DNA of 8,471 nucleotides from Crickella sp963642455. Lineage in GTDB: Bacteria > Bacillota > Clostridia > Peptostreptococcales > Anaerovoracaceae. Location: positions 1-8,471 of the forward strand of contig CAVIGM010000047.1 in assembly GCA_963642455.1 (NCBI GenBank), read 5' to 3'. The notes beneath the pieces were generated by a model. The model had not been told where the DNA came from and ran no database searches. It saw only the letters and a program-made list of their open reading frames with translations. The translations under genes were made by a program, and so were the position numbers. Below are positions 1-6,771 of this stretch, in pieces (the first letter of the stretch is position 1; each line of letters starts with the position of its first letter).

Positions 1-153
1 TTCAAAAACGAACGGATTTTTGTCAGAACCCCCTCTTTTGGCACTGAATATTTATTCAAGATAATGAATGAATATCCATCGGCGCTGCCAGACACTGTCC
101 AAGGGCCTCAGTGGATGAATATTTACCCTTCCTCTGATATAAAGCCCTATTAA
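1..153 (+). CDS. C-terminal end of an unidentified protein (5' truncated)
   Basis: Frame 1 is open from the window edge through 50 codons to a TAA at 151-153, and is the only open plus-strand frame here (the other two stop within about 62 bases). The visible end of the protein contains aromatic and proline-rich stretches such as FGTEYLF, GPQWMNIY and the terminal PSSDIKPY. I do not recognise the family, and no catalytic motif, membrane segment or repeat is visible. The case for a real gene is the open frame ending seven bases before a strong hairpin terminator followed by a T-rich run, exactly where a plus-strand transcript should stop. It converges on the secreted lysozyme-like gene. The antisense frame is also open over much of the stretch but has no start or terminator, so it is less likely. 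Confidence 0.6.
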   Translation, partial: FKNERIFVRTPSFGTEYLFKIMNEYPSALPDTVQGPQWMNIYPSSDIKPY

Positions 154-159
154 ATAGTA

Positions 160-189
160 CGAGGAAATCAGCGTATACTGATTTCCTCG
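160..189 (+). terminator. Rho-independent terminator, possibly bidirectional
   Basis: A perfect 12-bp stem (160-171 pairing with 178-189, CGAGGAAATCAG) closes a 6-base loop, and is followed on the plus strand by ATTTTT and an AT-rich run. It sits 6 bases after the TAA of the partial plus-strand gene and is the obvious terminator for it. Read on the minus strand, the same hairpin lies about 58 bases after the stop of the lysozyme-like gene, but it is followed only by TACTATTTAATA, so it would be a weaker terminator in that direction. No other hairpin was seen between 190 and 246. Confidence 0.85.
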
Positions 190-246
190 ATTTTTCATTA
201 TTAATTATTCGCTGCGTTGACAACGGAGCGAGAGCGTGCCTTCAAG

Positions 247-1163
247 TTACGAATTCGCCGCGTTTTGATCCGCTTCAGCTGCGGCTTCTTGCTCCGCTTT
301 GAGCAAGGCCTCCTGTTCTGCTTTGAGCAGGGCCTCCTGACGTGCGGCTGCTCGCTCGATGATTCTGTCCGCATAGTAGACATGCGCCTTGTAGAAATAT
401 ACGAAAGGGTCGATTTCTGTCGTGCAGCTTATGGTCTCGCTGAAGTCGCTTGCCAGTTGCATGTCGTTAAGCGTATAAAGGGCGCGCATGCGCACATAAT
501 ATTTCGTATCGCCCTTGAGATTCTCGATAAATGTATAGCGCCTGTTCGGATCGTCGAGAGTAAGGCTCTGGCAATCCTCGCTGAAATCCTCCTTGGTGCT
601 ATATTGGATCTCGTAGCCGCTAACACTTCCTGCAACATCCCATTTGACACCGAAGAAGTGCATCGATGCGCTGCCGTTAAATATTCTGAAATTGCTTACG
701 CTTGGAATCGCGCTTAGAAATCTCATGAATTCGTCGGCATAATTGTAGCGCGGCGTCATATTCGGATTAGATGGTTTCTCGAAAATCCTACAAAATCTCT
801 CAGCGGCATAGTGAGGGTCGTCGGTTGTCGTGAGGATTTCCTTAAGTGTTGACATGTTGTCGACTTCGTCAGCAAGGAAATTTGCCTGAGTGGTGCAGCT
901 TGCGCAATCTGCTGTGGATCTAAGTGCACTCGCGCGGCTATAGCCCCAAGCGCAGAGGCCGTAGAAGGTAGAATTTCCGGAGGTCGGATTCATACGGCTC
1001 TCTATCATCATATTTCCAAGTATTCCGGAAATTCCGGCATTTGTATAACCTCTGGCATGAAGAACGTTATAGACTTCAAGAGCGTTCTTATATTGCCAGC
1101 TGTCGAAGCTTATTGCGGATGCGGTAGAAGGAAACGAAGCTGCAATCATTGTGCATAGCACAA
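247..1163 (-). CDS. Secreted phage-tail-lysozyme-like / fibronectin type III protein (start lost in gap)
   Basis: 304 residues are visible before the stop at 247-249; the start lies in the N run. The visible N-terminus looks like the end of a signal peptide (hydrophobic stretch ending PSTASA, visible residues 11-16), so the protein is probably exported. Residues about 22-149 resemble the phage tail lysozyme family: helix, then GISGILGNMMIES with the candidate catalytic Glu at visible residue 54, then YGLCAWGYSR, the counterpart of the family's GLxQW..R. Residues about 151-250 resemble a fibronectin type III domain (VKWDVAGSVSGYEIQY, then TKYYVRMRA). The tail is Ala/Glu-rich with 8-residue repeats and is probably helical. 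The likely role is peptidoglycan cleavage or binding at the surface; this is inferred from motifs only. Seven cysteines, including a CASC pair, are unusual for such a domain. It lies downstream of gpmI on the same strand and may share its transcript. Confidence 0.75.
267..338 (-). repeat. 24-bp tandem repeat in the C-terminal tail of the secreted protein
   Basis: Two 24-base units (291-314 and 315-338) match at nearly every position, and a third degenerate unit covers 267-290. In the protein they read EALLKAEQ, EALLKAEQ, EAAAEADQ. The unit is a multiple of three, so copy number can change without breaking the frame. The encoded sequence suggests a charged amphipathic helix, perhaps a spacer or a short coiled coil. 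Confidence 0.8.
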
Positions 1164-1345
1164 NNNNNNNNNNNNNNNNNNNNNNNNNNNNNNNNNNNNN
1201 NNNNNNNNNNNNNNNNNNNNNNNNNNNNNNNNNNNNNNNNNNNNNNNNNNNNNNNNNNNNNNNNNNNNNNNNNNNNNNNNNNNNNNNNNNNNNNNNNNNN
1301 NNNNNNNNNNNNNNNNNNNNNNNNNNNNNNNNNNNNNNNNNNNNN
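1164..1345. other. Run of N (182 bases): assembly gap or masked stretch
   Basis: This run hides the last residues and stop of gpmI on its right side and the start codon, ribosome site and signal-peptide N-region of the lysozyme-like gene on its left. Given the usual length of GpmI, only about ten more codons are expected to the stop, leaving room for a short intergenic space. Reading frames that run across the Ns are not real continuous genes. Confidence 0.95.
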
Positions 1346-2845
1346 GCCTTCCATTCCCTCGGGTACATCAAGTCCCATGAGCGTGAGAAGCGTTGGCGCA
1401 ATGTCGGCGAGCTTACCAGTATCAGCCTTGAAGCTTGCAGGCTCCTTGCAAATGTGGCAGAGAGGAACCTTCGACACAGAGTGCTTGGTTACGACCTCGC
1501 CTTTATCATCAACCATATAATCCGCATTGCCGTGGTCCGCTGTAAGAAGAATCTGACCATCCTTCGAGAGAATGGCATCGGCAATTTGGCCCACAAGTCC
1601 GTCGAGCGCCTCTATCGCCTTGACTGCGGCATCAAAGACTCCAGTATGACCGACCATATCAGGATTTGCGAAATTCAAGATAATAAGGTCGTATTTGTCC
1701 TCGTTAATCTTCTCGATAACGGTCTTTGTGACCTCGGGCGCACTCATCTCAGGCTGAAGGTCATAGGTCTCCACCTTTGGCGAAGGTATGAGAATTCTGT
1801 CCTCGCCAGGATTTGGCTCTTCCACGCCTCCGTTGAAAAAGAAAGTTACATGTGCGTACTTCTCTGTTTCGGCGATACGAAGCTGCTTAAGTCCAAGCTT
1901 GGCTATGGTGCTTCCGAGAGTTGGATCCACATCCTCAGGTGGAAAAGCGAGCTCGACATTTGGCATTGTCGCATCGTATTCCGTCATGCAAATGTATGTC
2001 AGATTCTCGAGCTTCTTGCGTCTGTCGAAGCCGTCGAAATCAGGATCAACAAGGGCTCTTGTTATCTCTCTTGCTCTGTCAGGTCTGAAGTTGATGAAAA
2101 TAACCGAATCCCCGTCCTTGATTGGAGCGGCATTTACTACAGTTGGAAGCACGAATTCGTCAGTTTCGTCCTTGGCATAGGACTGCTCGATTGCCTCCTT
2201 GCAATTTCCTGCACTTAGCCCCTCGGAGAGCGTAAGCGCATCGTAAGCCTTGACGAGTCTTTCCCATCTTTTATCTCTATCCATGGCATAGAAACGGCCC
2301 GAAATGACACCAATCTTGCCTATGCCGAGCGTAGTTAGATAGTCCTCAAGAGGCTCAAGATAGGAGAGCGCGGATTTAGGTGGAACGTCGCGTCCGTCAA
2401 GAAAGCAGTGAACATAGACTTCGGAAACATTGTTCCTCTTGGCCATTTCGAGAACACCCTTGAGATGCTCTATGTGACTATGCACGCCGCCGTCAGAAAT
2501 AAGGCCCATGACATGAAGCGCATGGCCTTCTTTTGCATTATTCATCGCCTTGAGCAAGGCTCTGTTATTATAGAAATCGCCCGACTCGATTGAACGGGTA
2601 ATCTTCAAAAGATTCTGGTAAATTATGCTTCCCGCGCCTATGTTCAGGTGGCCGACCTCGGAATTTCCCATCTGGCCTGCAGGAAGACCAACATGAACAC
2701 CGCTTGCCTCTATAGTGATGTTCGGATATTTGGCGAAAATCTCGTCGAGACGAGGCTTGTTTGCCGCCGCAATCGCATTACCGGTCTTTGCTTCTCTAAT
2801 GCCGAAGCCGTCGAGAATCATCAACATTGTAGGCTTATGTTTCAT
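1346..2845 (-). CDS. gpmI: 2,3-bisphosphoglycerate-independent phosphoglycerate mutase (3' end in gap)
   Basis: Interconverts 3-phosphoglycerate and 2-phosphoglycerate in glycolysis and gluconeogenesis; a cytosolic, Mn-dependent member of the alkaline phosphatase superfamily. 500 residues are visible and the family is about 510 long, so only the last few residues and the stop are in the N run. Metal and catalytic residues are all present: D12 in LDGFG, the phosphorylated serine S62 in GNSEVGH, H122 in GGVHSH, the DGRD arginine near 152, RPDR near 254-257, D396 and H400 in NPDMVGH, D437 and H438 in TADHGNAD, and H455 in TKHS. The ATG at 2845 follows AAGGAGG by 5 bases and aligns with the family start. 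The gene is not flanked by gap, pgk, tpiA or eno, with which it often sits in Firmicutes. It diverges from addA. Confidence 0.97.
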
Positions 2846-2850
2846 AAGAA

Positions 2851-2857
2851 CCTCCTT
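2851..2857 (-). promoter_or_regulatory. Ribosome binding site of gpmI
   Basis: On the minus strand this reads AAGGAGG, a near-perfect Shine-Dalgarno sequence, 5 bases before the ATG at 2845. It fixes the start of gpmI. Confidence 0.9.
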
Positions 2858-2870
2858 TTATACTCTTGGT

Positions 2871-2900
2871 ATTATAGCATATATGGTAAAATAATAGAAA
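2871..2900 (-). promoter_or_regulatory. Promoter of gpmI with extended -10
   Basis: On the minus strand 2871-2879 reads TGCTATAAT, a consensus -10 (TATAAT at 2871-2876) with the TGn extension. The -35 position is poor: TTCTAT at 2894-2899 with 17-base spacing, or TTTCTA at 2895-2900 with 18. An extended -10 commonly compensates for a weak -35. The predicted start would give a leader of only about 20 bases, so there is no room for a riboswitch before gpmI. Confidence 0.7.
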
Positions 2901-2914
2901 TTTAGCAAGTTTTC

Positions 2915-2936
2915 TGGCGATGGCGATATGTGGCGG
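2915..2936 (+). repeat. Three TGGCGA/TGGCGG direct repeats in the divergent promoter region
   Basis: TGGCGA at 2915-2920 and 2921-2926 and TGGCGG at 2931-2936 lie immediately before the proposed addA -10 and upstream of the gpmI promoter. Two units are contiguous and the third starts 10 bases after the second. They could be a regulator's binding site or chance; the sequence alone does not decide. Confidence 0.35.
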
Positions 2937-2949
2937 TATAATGTATAAT
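2937..2949 (+). promoter_or_regulatory. Probable -10 region(s) of the addA promoter
   Basis: TATAAT occurs twice, at 2937-2942 and 2944-2949, in the orientation of addA. Neither has a good -35 at the usual distance: about 17 bases upstream lie CTGGCG and TGGCGA. Transcription from here would leave a leader of roughly 110 bases before the addA start at 3067. It is called because there are two exact -10 matches in the divergent region; the lack of a -35 keeps confidence moderate. Confidence 0.5.
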
Positions 2950-3020
2950 ATATAAGTTAAATGTGAATCAAGAGGGCTTAAGGACTTAGATACAGGGCTC
3001 ATATAAATACAGGAAAAGTT

Positions 3021-3055
3021 ATTACAGATTACAGCATAAGGCTTACAGCACACAG
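3021..3055 (+). repeat. Imperfect 7-base repeats in the addA leader
   Basis: The leader just before the addA ribosome site reads as successive heptamers ATTACAG, ATTACAG, CATAAGG, CTTACAG, CACACAG. TACAG also occurs at 2991-2995 and 3008-3012, giving five copies within about 60 bases. I see no stable hairpin here. It could be a binding site in DNA or RNA, or simple-sequence drift. Confidence 0.45.
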
Positions 3056-3057
3056 AT

Positions 3058-3063
3058 AGGTGA
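3058..3063 (+). promoter_or_regulatory. Weak ribosome binding site of addA
   Basis: AGGTGA ends 3 bases before the ATG at 3067, closer and less matching than the sites of gpmI and the downstream ligase. The in-frame TGA at 3061-3063 excludes any earlier start, so this site decides the start and suggests modest translation of addA. Confidence 0.6.
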
Positions 3064-3066
3064 AAT

Positions 3067-6000
3067 ATGGCAAAGGTTAAATATACTAAAGAACAGCAGC
3101 TTGCGATTGATACCATAGATAGAAGCGTTCTTGTTTCGGCTGCGGCAGGCTCCGGCAAGACGGCTGTTCTTATCGAAAGAATAATAGGCATAATACTTAA
3201 GGGTGAGGCCGATGTCGATCAAATGCTCATAGTAAGCTTCACAAATGCTGCGGCTGCTGAGATGAGGGTTAAGCTGCAGAAAGCCTTGAAGAAGGAGATA
3301 GGCCTTCATCCTGAGAATAGGGCAAGGCTAAGAGAGCAGCTCGATAAGCTGTATCGTGCCTATATTACAACCTTTAACAGCTTCGCCATTAGAATAATCA
3401 GAGAATTTTTCTATGAGGTGGACATAGAGCCAAGCTTCACTGTTTGCGATGAGGTCGAAAGCACGATGATGCAGGCTACGGCCATAGACCAGCTCTTTGA
3501 AGAGGCCTTCGAGAAGGACGATATAATCCCGGGCGCTTCATTCAGGGGGTTTCTGAGACTGTATTCGGGCGACCGAAGCGAGGACGAAATTAAGTCCAAG
3601 CTGATTAAGGCATATAGCCAGCTAAGAACCATGCCGAATTATTTCGAATGGGCAAGGGCAAAAGTCTCGGATTGCGAGGCTGCGGCAGATACCTTCAGCG
3701 GCTCGAACTTAGAGCATTACCTTTGCGAGGATTGCAAGGCGATGCTGCAGTCGGTACTGTCTGGAATTAGCGAGGTCAAGACTCTATATGAAGATGCTGG
3801 CCTTAAGGATTTATATGCAAGAAATCTTGAATCCGGAGAGAAGAGCTTGAGCGCTATATATGGGCTTATCGAGGATAAAGGCAAGCTTGATAAGGAGCTC
3901 TGCGATGCGCTTCTTAATTTCGAATTCGCAAGAATTAATGCTGGCAAGAAGGATGAGAAAGACGCTTATAATTCAATCAAGGACGATGTCAAGGAGCTAA
4001 GAGATAGCTACAAAGGCATATTGAATTCTTGGGTAGCGAAATTCATCTCTCCAGATATTGAGACGAGGCTGCAGGAAATGAAGGATAGCACTAAGGAGAC
4101 TTCGTATTTCCTCTCGCTACTTGAAGCCTTCGAGCAAAGATATAAGGAGCTTAAGAAGGAAAAAGGCCTTCTTGACTTCAGCGACATGGAGCATACAGCC
4201 GCTAAGATTCTGTCCAAGCCAGAAATTTCGGACATAATGCGCAAGCGCTTCAAATATATATTCATTGATGAATATCAGGATACGAACAATATCCAAGAGC
4301 ACCTCATCACGCAGGTGTCGAGGAAGGACAACGTCTTCAAGGTTGGCGATGTGAAGCAGTCTATCTACAGATTCAGACAGGCCGAGCCGGCGATTTTCGA
4401 AAGAACATATAAGGAATATTCCGAGGACGCAAATAATCTTGCAACAGCAATTGACCTTAATATGAATTTCAGAAGCAACGCCAATACCATCAAGTATATA
4501 AATGAAGTCTTTGATAATATAATGGAAGGCTATGACGATAAAGCGGCGCTTAAGCCTTGTCCGCTCAGCGAGAATGACAACTTCGATTATAAGCCGGAGC
4601 TTCACATTCTCATAGACGACCAGGATTCAGATGCTGTCGGGGCATCAGGAGCATCAGAGACTTCGGAGGCTGTTGCGGCAATCGAGATTTCTCCTGCAAT
4701 GGTAGGCGAGAATGTTGAAGCTGCGGAAGATGCGGAAGATGCAATCGAGGATTTGTCGAGGCAGGAAGCAGAAGCGAAGTACGTAGCCGGGATAATTCAA
4801 GACCTTATCGGCACGGAATATTACGATACCGTGCTCGGCGAGACCAGAAAAGCCGAGCCAAGAGATATTGTTATCCTGCTAAGAGCGATATCTAACAGAG
4901 GCGAGACTTTCGCAAGAGAGCTTCGCAACTTGAACATACAATCGCATATCGTGGAGGAGGAGAGCTTCTTTGATGCGACAGAGATCAGGGTTATGCTGTC
5001 TCTCTTGTCGACGATTGATAATGCAAAAAGGGATATTCCGCTGATCGCAAGCCTTCATTCGGAAGTGTGGGGCTTCGGCGCAACGGAGCTGGCGCTTGTC
5101 AGGGCAGAGGCGGAAGGCCGCGTTCCTTTCTATGAGGCTCTGTCTCAGTATATACAAAAAGGCTCGGACAGAGAGCTTGCATCTCGCTTGTCTGCGGCTG
5201 TAGAGCAAATCGAGAGCTGGCGGAACTTCGCGACGATGATGTCTCTTCCTGATTTTATCTGGAAGGTACTGACAGAATCCGGCTATTACCTATTTGCGGG
5301 CGCAATGTATGATGGCAGCAGAAGACAGGCGAACCTAAGAGCCCTGGTTGACAGAGCGGTTAAATATACCGAGAATTATATCGCGTCGCTCTCGGATTTT
5401 CTAAGATACCTTGAGGTAATGAGGACTAAGAAGTGCAAGAGCGGACAGGCAAGCATGGTCAGCAAGGACGATAATCTTGTTCAAATTACGACCATACATA
5501 AGAGCAAGGGCCTCGAATATCCTTTCGTAATAGTTGCGGGAGTTGGCAATCGCCTCAACCATGACAATTTATCAAAGGGAGCAAATTTCGACTCTCAGCT
5601 TGGAATTTTCCTTCCTTATGTAAGCCCAGACAAGAAATATTGGCGCTCAACAATTATGCAGCAGCTGATTCATCAGAAGAATCGCACAGAAGAGGACGCA
5701 GAGGAGCTTAGAATTCTATATGTTGCCATGACTCGTGCAAGAAATAAGCTTGTGCTTGTGGGGTCCTTGAATAACGAAGAGAATTTATATAAGAAATACA
5801 GAACGCCATCTAATTATCTTGAGATAATGCGAGATGTCCTCAGCACGCCGTATAACGATAAATATATAAAGCCTCTCGTAAGGTCCGTGCCTATATACGA
5901 GAAATCGGGGCTTAAGGCGATTATTGCAAGCAAGGACGAGAAACTTAGCGACGCGGCAGAGAATAATTATGAAGAGGTTGCACGCAGGCTCTCATACGAA

Positions 6001-6741
6001 TATCCTTATAAGGAAGAGCTTGCCATTAAGGCGAAGTATTCGGTAAGCGAGCTCAGGCTAAAGGCAAATCAAGAAGAGCAAGAGCGCGAGGCATCAAACG
6101 CGAGCGCGGATGCAGGGGCAAACCCAAGTGCAGCGGCAAGTGNNNNNNNNNNNNNNNNNNNNNNNNNNNNNNNNNNNNNNNNNNNNNNNNNNNNNNNNNN
6201 NNNNNNNNNNNNNNNNNNNNNNNNNNNNNNNNNNNNNNNNNNNNNNNNNNNNNNNNNNNNNNNNNNNNNNNNNNNNNNNNNNNNNNNNNNNNNNNNNNNN
6301 NNNNNNNNNNNNNNNNNNNNNNNATCATACATCAAGGAGACGGCCGACATACTAAGAGCCAACGGAGCGATAGACGAAGCAGTCTACGAGAAGCTCGACC
6401 TTGACAGAATATCCGCTTTCTTCGAAACTGCCATAGGAAGAAGAGCTGTAGCTGCCGCCGAGAAAGGCCTTCTGAAGAAGGAGAAAGCTTTTACACTCAA
6501 CAAAGAACTGGACGGAAACAGAATTCTTGTTCAGGGAATCATCGACTGCTGCTTCGAAGAGGATGGAGAATATATACTGATTGACTACAAATCCAGCTAC
6601 AGGACTATCGAGGACATCAAGGCCAAATATAAGACTCAGCTTGATTTGTACCGTGACGCGATTAGTAAGGGCACGGGCAAGCCTGTTAAAGAAGCATATC
6701 TATATTCGTTTGAGCTTGGCGAGGCTGTGAATATAGAATAG
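3067..6741 (+). CDS. addA: ATP-dependent helicase/nuclease subunit A (AddA), interrupted by an N run
   Basis: Helicase and nuclease subunit of AddAB, which resects double-strand ends for RecA loading. 1224 codons including 61 masked, a normal AddA length. UvrD-type motifs in order: Walker A AAAGSGKT (25-32), Ia SFTNAAAAEM (57-66), Walker B FIDEYQDT (399-406, D401/E402), III VGDVKQSIYRFRQ (426-438), IV LNMNFRSN (464-471), V TTIHKSKGLEYP (808-819), VI LYVAMTRARNK (884-894). The C-terminal RecB-family nuclease shows GIID (D1160) and IDYKSS (D1173, K1175), then a TQLDLY helix; the nuclease histidine region falls in the N run at 6143-6323. The frame is kept across the Ns. An Ala/Glu/Asp-rich insertion lies near residues 517-562. 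An in-frame TGA just upstream makes 3067 the first possible start. addB, normally adjacent, is absent; gpmI diverges upstream and a fatty-acid ligase follows. Confidence 0.96.
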   Translation: MAKVKYTKEQQLAIDTIDRSVLVSAAAGSGKTAVLIERIIGIILKGEADVDQMLIVSFTNAAAAEMRVKLQKALKKEIGLHPENRARLREQLDKLYRAYITTFNSFAIRIIREFFYEVDIEPSFTVCDEVESTMMQATAIDQLFEEAFEKDDIIPGASFRGFLRLYSGDRSEDEIKSKLIKAYSQLRTMPNYFEWARAKVSDCEAAADTFSGSNLEHYLCEDCKAMLQSVLSGISEVKTLYEDAGLKDLYARNLESGEKSLSAIYGLIEDKGKLDKELCDALLNFEFARINAGKKDEKDAYNSIKDDVKELRDSYKGILNSWVAKFISPDIETRLQEMKDSTKETSYFLSLLEAFEQRYKELKKEKGLLDFSDMEHTAAKILSKPEISDIMRKRFKYIFIDEYQDTNNIQEHLITQVSRKDNVFKVGDVKQSIYRFRQAEPAIFERTYKEYSEDANNLATAIDLNMNFRSNANTIKYINEVFDNIMEGYDDKAALKPCPLSENDNFDYKPELHILIDDQDSDAVGASGASETSEAVAAIEISPAMVGENVEAAEDAEDAIEDLSRQEAEAKYVAGIIQDLIGTEYYDTVLGETRKAEPRDIVILLRAISNRGETFARELRNLNIQSHIVEEESFFDATEIRVMLSLLSTIDNAKRDIPLIASLHSEVWGFGATELALVRAEAEGRVPFYEALSQYIQKGSDRELASRLSAAVEQIESWRNFATMMSLPDFIWKVLTESGYYLFAGAMYDGSRRQANLRALVDRAVKYTENYIASLSDFLRYLEVMRTKKCKSGQASMVSKDDNLVQITTIHKSKGLEYPFVIVAGVGNRLNHDNLSKGANFDSQLGIFLPYVSPDKKYWRSTIMQQLIHQKNRTEEDAEELRILYVAMTRARNKLVLVGSLNNEENLYKKYRTPSNYLEIMRDVLSTPYNDKYIKPLVRSVPIYEKSGLKAIIASKDEKLSDAAENNYEEVARRLSYEYPYKEELAIKAKYSVSELRLKANQEEQEREASNASADAGANPSAAASXXXXXXXXXXXXXXXXXXXXXXXXXXXXXXXXXXXXXXXXXXXXXXXXXXXXXXXXXXXXXSYIKETADILRANGAIDEAVYEKLDLDRISAFFETAIGRRAVAAAEKGLLKKEKAFTLNKELDGNRILVQGIIDCCFEEDGEYILIDYKSSYRTIEDIKAKYKTQLDLYRDAISKGTGKPVKEAYLYSFELGEAVNIE
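4723..4740 (+). repeat. 9-bp tandem repeat inside addA
   Basis: GCGGAAGAT occurs twice in a row (4723-4731 and 4732-4740), encoding AEDAED within the acidic low-complexity insertion of AddA. A shorter GCATCA...GCATCA pair lies about 80 bases upstream. These short in-frame repeats suggest the insertion grew by slippage. Confidence 0.7.
6143..6323. other. Run of N (181 bases): assembly gap or masked stretch
   Basis: It falls in addA between an Ala/Ser/Glu-rich linker (after the YSVSELR segment) and the start of the visible nuclease domain. The addA frame continues correctly on both sides if the length is exact, so the run length is probably a true estimate and not a placeholder. Confidence 0.95.
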
Positions 6742-6756
6742 TATCCAACAATACAT

Positions 6757-6764
6757 AAGGAGAG
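6757..6764 (+). promoter_or_regulatory. Ribosome binding site of the acyl-CoA synthetase gene
   Basis: AAGGAGAG lies 7 bases before the ATG at 6772, well matched to the 16S anti-Shine-Dalgarno. It sits in the 30-base space after the addA stop, with no room for a terminator, supporting cotranscription with addA. Confidence 0.85.
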
Positions 6765-6771
6765 TACACAA

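Noticed and set aside
291..338. CRISPR-like repeat
   Set aside because: The two units are contiguous with no spacer, and encode an 8-residue protein repeat in frame.
201..383. Small basic minus-strand protein of 60 residues
   Set aside because: It overlaps the 24-bp repeats of the lysozyme-like gene in another frame; its Arg/Lys-rich repeats are the shadow of those repeats.
217..717. Plus-strand 166-codon open frame
   Set aside because: It is antisense to the lysozyme-FnIII gene, whose signal peptide, domain motifs and repeat tail are clear; no ribosome site precedes it and its protein resembles nothing.
247..1163. Prophage remnant
   Set aside because: The phage-type lysozyme domain suggested it, but there is a signal peptide and FnIII domain, and no tail, capsid, integrase or attachment-site sequences are visible around it.
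247..1401. One continuous minus-strand gene starting at 1401
   Set aside because: It crosses 182 Ns, and its first residues come from out-of-frame translation of the 3' end of gpmI. The real start must be inside the N run.
1151..2218. Long plus-strand open frame
   Set aside because: It lies antisense to gpmI and crosses the Ns. It arises from the strand symmetry of gpmI codons.
1088..2845. GpmI extended to 585 residues past the N run
   Set aside because: GpmI is about 510 residues long and residue 500 is the last one before the Ns. The residues after the Ns are the lysozyme gene read in the wrong frame.
2846..2870. Riboswitch or leader control before gpmI
   Set aside because: The extended -10 leaves only about 20 bases of leader, too short for a riboswitch.
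4117..4605. Minus-strand 162-codon open frame inside addA
   Set aside because: addA motifs Walker B, III and IV lie in exactly this stretch on the plus strand; no promoter or ribosome site supports the antisense frame.
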